Shown piece after piece: positions 14,894 to 17,225 of a stretch of DNA of 17,225 nt. The notes beneath the pieces were generated by a model. The model had not been told where the DNA came from and ran no database searches. It saw only the letters and a list, made by a program, of their open reading frames with translations. Every line of letters starts with the position of its first letter. Position 1 is the first letter of the stretch. Source of the DNA: Ruminococcus sp. UBA3280 (GTDB lineage: Bacteria; Bacillota; Clostridia; Oscillospirales; Ruminococcaceae); contig DETU01000035.1 in NCBI GenBank assembly GCA_002362175.1, positions 497 to 17,721 of the forward strand, read 5' to 3'. Position numbers and translations under genes: made by a program.

Positions 14894-15447
14894 AGCAGAC
14901 CTCTTTCAGATATAAACAACATTAACGAAACCAAAAACAACGGCACAAATTCATGTCCGCAGAATACCGACAATCCTAAAAGAAAAACCGAAAAAACTAC
15001 TTTTACACAAGTAAGAACTGTATTTATTATACGTTCATGCGGACTTCCGTCTGTAAGCAAAGCAAGACCCGCACCGCCGTCAAGTTGTCTGTAAGGCAGA
15101 AAATTATAAAAAGCCGTTCCGAGATTAAGCAGACGGAAAGTCTGTCCGATACCGATAATATTAAAAATTATAAATACGGCAAGATTTGCAAAAGGTCCTG
15201 AAAGCATCACAAAAAGTTCATGAGGTGAATTTTTTTCAGGAGTAATTACAACACCTGTTCCGCTGAAAACAACAGACTTTATTTTTCCGCCTGTAATAAA
15301 AATGGCAAGCAGATGACCCAGTTCGTGAATAATACACACCGCATAGAAATTCATTATAATACTGCTTTCCCTCAGCAGAAAAATAAGTGCGTTAAACAGA
15401 AGAAATGAAAATTTAACGCTGTATACGGTATTTTTTATTTTTATCAA
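14890..15447 (-). CDS. M50 family site-2 protease (SpoIVFB-like membrane metalloprotease)
   Basis: A 185-residue membrane protein with the zinc motif HELGH at residues 41-45 inside a hydrophobic helix, and the second site-2 protease motif N115-F-L-P-Y-R-Q-L-D-G-G with Asp123 as third zinc ligand. Between them, MLSGPFANLAVFIIFNIIG (81-99) is the usual G-P-x-x-N helix. The family cuts other membrane proteins inside the bilayer. SpoIVFB, which activates pro-sigma-K in sporulating Bacillus, has the same motifs, but this protein is about 100 residues shorter and lacks the C-terminal CBS domain. The natural substrate is unknown. Four-base ATGA overlaps join it to both neighbours, so the three genes are almost certainly one operon with coupled translation. 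Confidence 0.9.
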   Translation of the reverse strand: MIKIKNTVYSVKFSFLLFNALIFLLRESSIIMNFYAVCIIHELGHLLAIFITGGKIKSVVFSGTGVVITPEKNSPHELFVMLSGPFANLAVFIIFNIIGIGQTFRLLNLGTAFYNFLPYRQLDGGAGLALLTDGSPHERIINTVLTCVKVVFSVFLLGLSVFCGHEFVPLFLVSLMLFISERGLL

Positions 15448-15743
15448 AGCAGTTCTGTTATGAGGTCTATCGGATTCGGAAAAATTTCATTCTGACTGAA
15501 CGCAAGTTCTTTCAGTTTTTTAAAAATTTCTCCGCAGGTTTCGGGGTAAAAAATATTAAATCCGAAAAGCAAAACAGCAGTAATAATACATACAACAGTC
15601 TGCATTGCCGGAACATCATCAGCTTTTCTTTTTGAACGGCGGTCATATTTTTCAAGCAGTTCCTCTGTATTGTCCTCACATTCTTCTTTTTCGCTTTCTG
15701 AATTTTCTTCTGTAATTTCTTCCTGAGTTGTTTCTGTTTCCAT
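15444..15743 (-). CDS. Small acidic single-pass membrane protein, unrecognised (SpoIVFA-like position)
   Basis: A 99-residue protein I cannot assign to a family. Residues 1-33 are very acidic (METETTQEEITEENSESEKE, then ECEDNTEELLE) and are followed by a basic patch (RRSKRK, 35-40) and one transmembrane helix at about 47-66. The remaining 33 residues would lie outside the cytoplasm by the positive-inside rule. Gene order, topology and the ATGA overlap with an M50 protease gene recall spoIVFA-spoIVFB, but the outer LytM/M23 domain of SpoIVFA is absent. It may be a regulator or adaptor of the protease. AAGGAG at about 15757-15752 gives a good ribosome binding site for the ATG at 15743. Confidence 0.75.
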   Translation of the reverse strand: METETTQEEITEENSESEKEECEDNTEELLEKYDRRSKRKADDVPAMQTVVCIITAVLLFGFNIFYPETCGEIFKKLKELAFSQNEIFPNPIDLITELL

Positions 15744-15763
15744 ATTATCAGCTCCTTTTTTTA

Positions 15764-15769
15764 ATTATA
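15764..15769 (-). promoter_or_regulatory. Possible -10 element for the three-gene operon
   Basis: A perfect TATAAT on the - strand lies 21 bases before the ATG of the first gene, but no good -35 hexamer stands at 16-18 bases (TTCTTT at best). The start point would fall at the edge of the ribosome binding site, giving a very short leader. The operon needs some promoter here because a terminator separates it from the ROK gene. Confidence 0.35.
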
Positions 15770-15792
15770 TGCAGAAAATCAGATATAAAGAA

Positions 15793-15823
15793 CAAAAAAA
15801 CCGCCGTACATTTCTGCACGGCA
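15793..15823 (-). terminator. Rho-independent terminator of the ROK regulator gene
   Basis: On the - strand CTGCCGTGCAG...TGTACGGCGG folds on the GCCGT/ACGGC core (15804-15808 with 15818-15822) with extra CA/TG pairing. It is followed directly by a run of T residues (15800-15794). It ends transcription of the regulator gene before the three-gene operon. Confidence 0.85.
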
Positions 15824-15837
15824 GTCATCAAAATATT

Positions 15838-17058
15838 TTACTGCATTCCGCCTCTTACATAGAAGTTATCCTGAATAATAAGAGAACAGCCACCGAGGAA
15901 ATTATTCTTTCCGTCAAGCTTGCTGAGAACAACTCTGTCTGCGATTTCTTCGCTTATAAGATGAATCATTTCTCTCTTTACATAGTCAAACTGCTTTTCA
16001 TTAAGTTTGAAATTATGAAGAACAATCTTCTTTGCAAAATGGCTTATTGAAAGGTTATTGATAAGAACAGCATACTTTGCAATAAGACTGTCAACGAGAT
16101 TCTTGACAGCTTCTTCACCTCTCATAAGTGCCATAAATACATTATCTGTATTGATTTGACTCTTATCACCCTCTGTGAGTTCATAGAGAACGGGAGTTTT
16201 TTCCTTTGAATAAATATCATAAAAAGCGTTGAGCATAGCAGTTCTTGAAAGTTCAGCCTTTACAGAACCGTTAGGATAGCCCTCATACTGCTTGCCGTCG
16301 GGAGCAACAATATATTTTTCAATAGTTGAAGTATATGAAATATAGTCGCTTGAAAGTTCATTTTTATTAACAACAGCAAGATTTACCTGATTGCCGTTGC
16401 AGATGAAAGCCTGATTTGTCTGATAACCGTTCTGTACTCTGAAATCATTGTTTGCAAGAGCCATGAGACCGATAGCATTTCCGCAGTGAATATCAAAGTC
16501 CAGACCGCTTTTCAGCTTGTCAATAAAGTTACTGAAATCAAGTACACCATCTTTATAGAATATTTTCAGTTTTCCCCACATTGACGGAACGACACCAACA
16601 CCGAGACCAAGAACCTTCTCCTTTGTAAGACAGCTATTATCAATCATTTCATTGCTTGTTTTGATTATGTAGTTGATAATATCCTTGCTTGTTGTTCTCT
16701 CGTCAATAATCATGCTTGACTTGTCGAGGATTTCAGAATTGAGATTTGTAAGACCAACGCTTACTTCCTTTTCGTCAACTGTAGCACCGAGTGCAAAACG
16801 GCTGTTCACATTGATGTCAATGAGAATCTTTCTTCTGCCTTTCTGAAGTTTCTCAGTATTTACAGGTGCTTCTCCGATTTCCACAAGAACGCCTTCTTCA
16901 ATCATTTCATTAGTAATAATGGTAACAGCCGCTCTTGTGATTTCCAAAGCACTTGCCACATCAACTCTTGAAATAGGACCTGATTCACGGATAACACGCA
17001 GAATCTGCATTCTGTTACGTCTTTTCAAATCAAGTTTGCTAATTCCTCTTTTTTCCAT
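15838..17058 (-). CDS. ROK-family transcriptional regulator (NagC/XylR type) with degenerate sugar-kinase domain
   Basis: A protein of 406 residues. The N-terminal winged helix-turn-helix spans about residues 10-62 (LKRRNRMQILRVIRESGPIS, then VDVASALEITRAAVTIITNEMIE), followed by a basic linker QKGRRK. This is the classic layout of ROK repressors, which bind operators of sugar genes and release them on binding a sugar. The ROK domain is recognisable (FALGATVDEKEVSVGLTNL at 88-106, VLGLGVGVVP at 149-158, DIHCGNAIGLMAL) but degenerate. The ATP-binding D-x-G-G-T is not seen, the catalytic Asp after the N-rich motif is absent, and the zinc CxCGxxGCxE is replaced by QYEGYPNGSVKAE. It should thus be a pure regulator, perhaps with an altered ligand. 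Start: the ATG at 17058 has GGAG at a 9-base spacing, while an ATG at 17073 with AGGA is also possible. It has its own promoter and terminator. Confidence 0.85.
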   Translation of the reverse strand: MEKRGISKLDLKRRNRMQILRVIRESGPISRVDVASALEITRAAVTIITNEMIEEGVLVEIGEAPVNTEKLQKGRRKILIDINVNSRFALGATVDEKEVSVGLTNLNSEILDKSSMIIDERTTSKDIINYIIKTSNEMIDNSCLTKEKVLGLGVGVVPSMWGKLKIFYKDGVLDFSNFIDKLKSGLDFDIHCGNAIGLMALANNDFRVQNGYQTNQAFICNGNQVNLAVVNKNELSSDYISYTSTIEKYIVAPDGKQYEGYPNGSVKAELSRTAMLNAFYDIYSKEKTPVLYELTEGDKSQINTDNVFMALMRGEEAVKNLVDSLIAKYAVLINNLSISHFAKKIVLHNFKLNEKQFDYVKREMIHLISEEIADRVVLSKLDGKNNFLGGCSLIIQDNFYVRGGMQ

Positions 17059-17097
17059 AATGATAAACTCCATTCCTTTCCTTGATTAAATATAAAG

Positions 17098-17128
17098 ACA
17101 GCAGTATTTTATAATAAATTTGTGCTGT
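17098..17128. promoter_or_regulatory. Imperfect palindrome, candidate operator for the ROK regulator
   Basis: Arms ACAGCA (17098-17103) and TGCTGT (17123-17128) are perfect inverted repeats. Inside them ATTT and AAAT form a second, slightly offset pair around an AT-rich centre. The site lies just downstream of the predicted start point of the regulator gene, a typical place for autorepression. The assignment is an inference from symmetry and position. Confidence 0.45.
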
Positions 17129-17139
17129 GATGTAAATTA

Positions 17140-17167
17140 ATTATAACACATATTGACTAAATTTCAA
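17140..17167 (-). promoter_or_regulatory. Sigma-A promoter of the ROK regulator gene
   Basis: On the - strand TTGAAA (-35, 17167-17162) and a perfect TATAAT (-10, 17145-17140) are 16 bases apart, with an adjacent TG giving an extended -10 (TGTTATAAT). Transcription would start near 17133, about 75 bases before the ATG. Confidence 0.8.
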
Positions 17168-17225
17168 ACATTTTTCTGAAAAAAATATTAAAATCAGCAT
17201 TTTTTACAAACTTAATGCAGTAAAT

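Noticed and set aside
15769..16050. A + strand open frame of 93 codons at the end of the ROK gene
   Set aside because: It runs through the ROK terminator and antisense to the conserved end of the regulator, without a ribosome binding site.

Overview
The window looks like a chromosomal segment of a low-to-moderate GC, Gram-positive Clostridia bacterium, most likely a Ruminococcus-type member of the Oscillospiraceae. This is inferred from gene content and order (spoVG, murC, lexA, zapA, a U32 peptidase, dut, a DUF4321 protein, mreBCD and PBP2), from strong AGGAGG-type ribosome binding sites and from canonical sigma-A promoters. No species can be fixed without a database search. No rRNA, tRNA, CRISPR array, insertion sequence or phage gene was seen.

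Layout. (1) Positions 1-1250, + strand: the 3' part of a type I restriction-modification specificity gene (hsdS, cut by the window edge), followed after 2 bases by a Nudix hydrolase of the ADP-ribose pyrophosphatase type. (2) 1285-1596, - strand: spoVG with its own sigma-A promoter and terminator, facing away from the next cluster. (3) 1750-6929, + strand: murC, lexA, zapA, a long U32 peptidase/RNA hydroxylation-type protein, dut and a small DUF4321 membrane protein, tightly spaced and closed by a long hairpin. (4) 7139-11790, + strand: the rod-shape (elongasome) operon mreB-mreC-mreD-PBP2 with an extended -10 promoter. A hairpin lies between mreD and the PBP2 gene. (5) 11813-12295, - strand: a VanZ-family membrane protein. 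(6) 12502-13707, + strand: an unrecognised polytopic membrane protein whose soluble domain carries four copies of a short leucine-rich motif. (7) 15743-13745, - strand: three genes joined by two 4-base overlaps, coding for an acidic single-pass membrane protein, an M50 site-2 protease and a GHL10/DigH-like lipoprotein. (8) 17058-15838, - strand: a ROK-family transcriptional regulator with a degenerate sugar-kinase domain, a good promoter and a candidate operator.

The central theme is the cell envelope. MurC makes UDP-MurNAc-L-Ala, ZapA assists the FtsZ ring, MreBCD and PBP2 drive side-wall synthesis, and the GHL10 lipoprotein may trim glycan strands. LexA and dUTPase place DNA-damage and nucleotide-pool control in the same cluster. 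Most of the window is ordinary housekeeping DNA. The least explained parts are the repeat-bearing membrane protein (12502-13707), the acidic protein/protease/lipoprotein operon (13745-15743), the Gly/Thr tail of PBP2 and the degenerate ROK regulator. I found no clear case for a completely new system.
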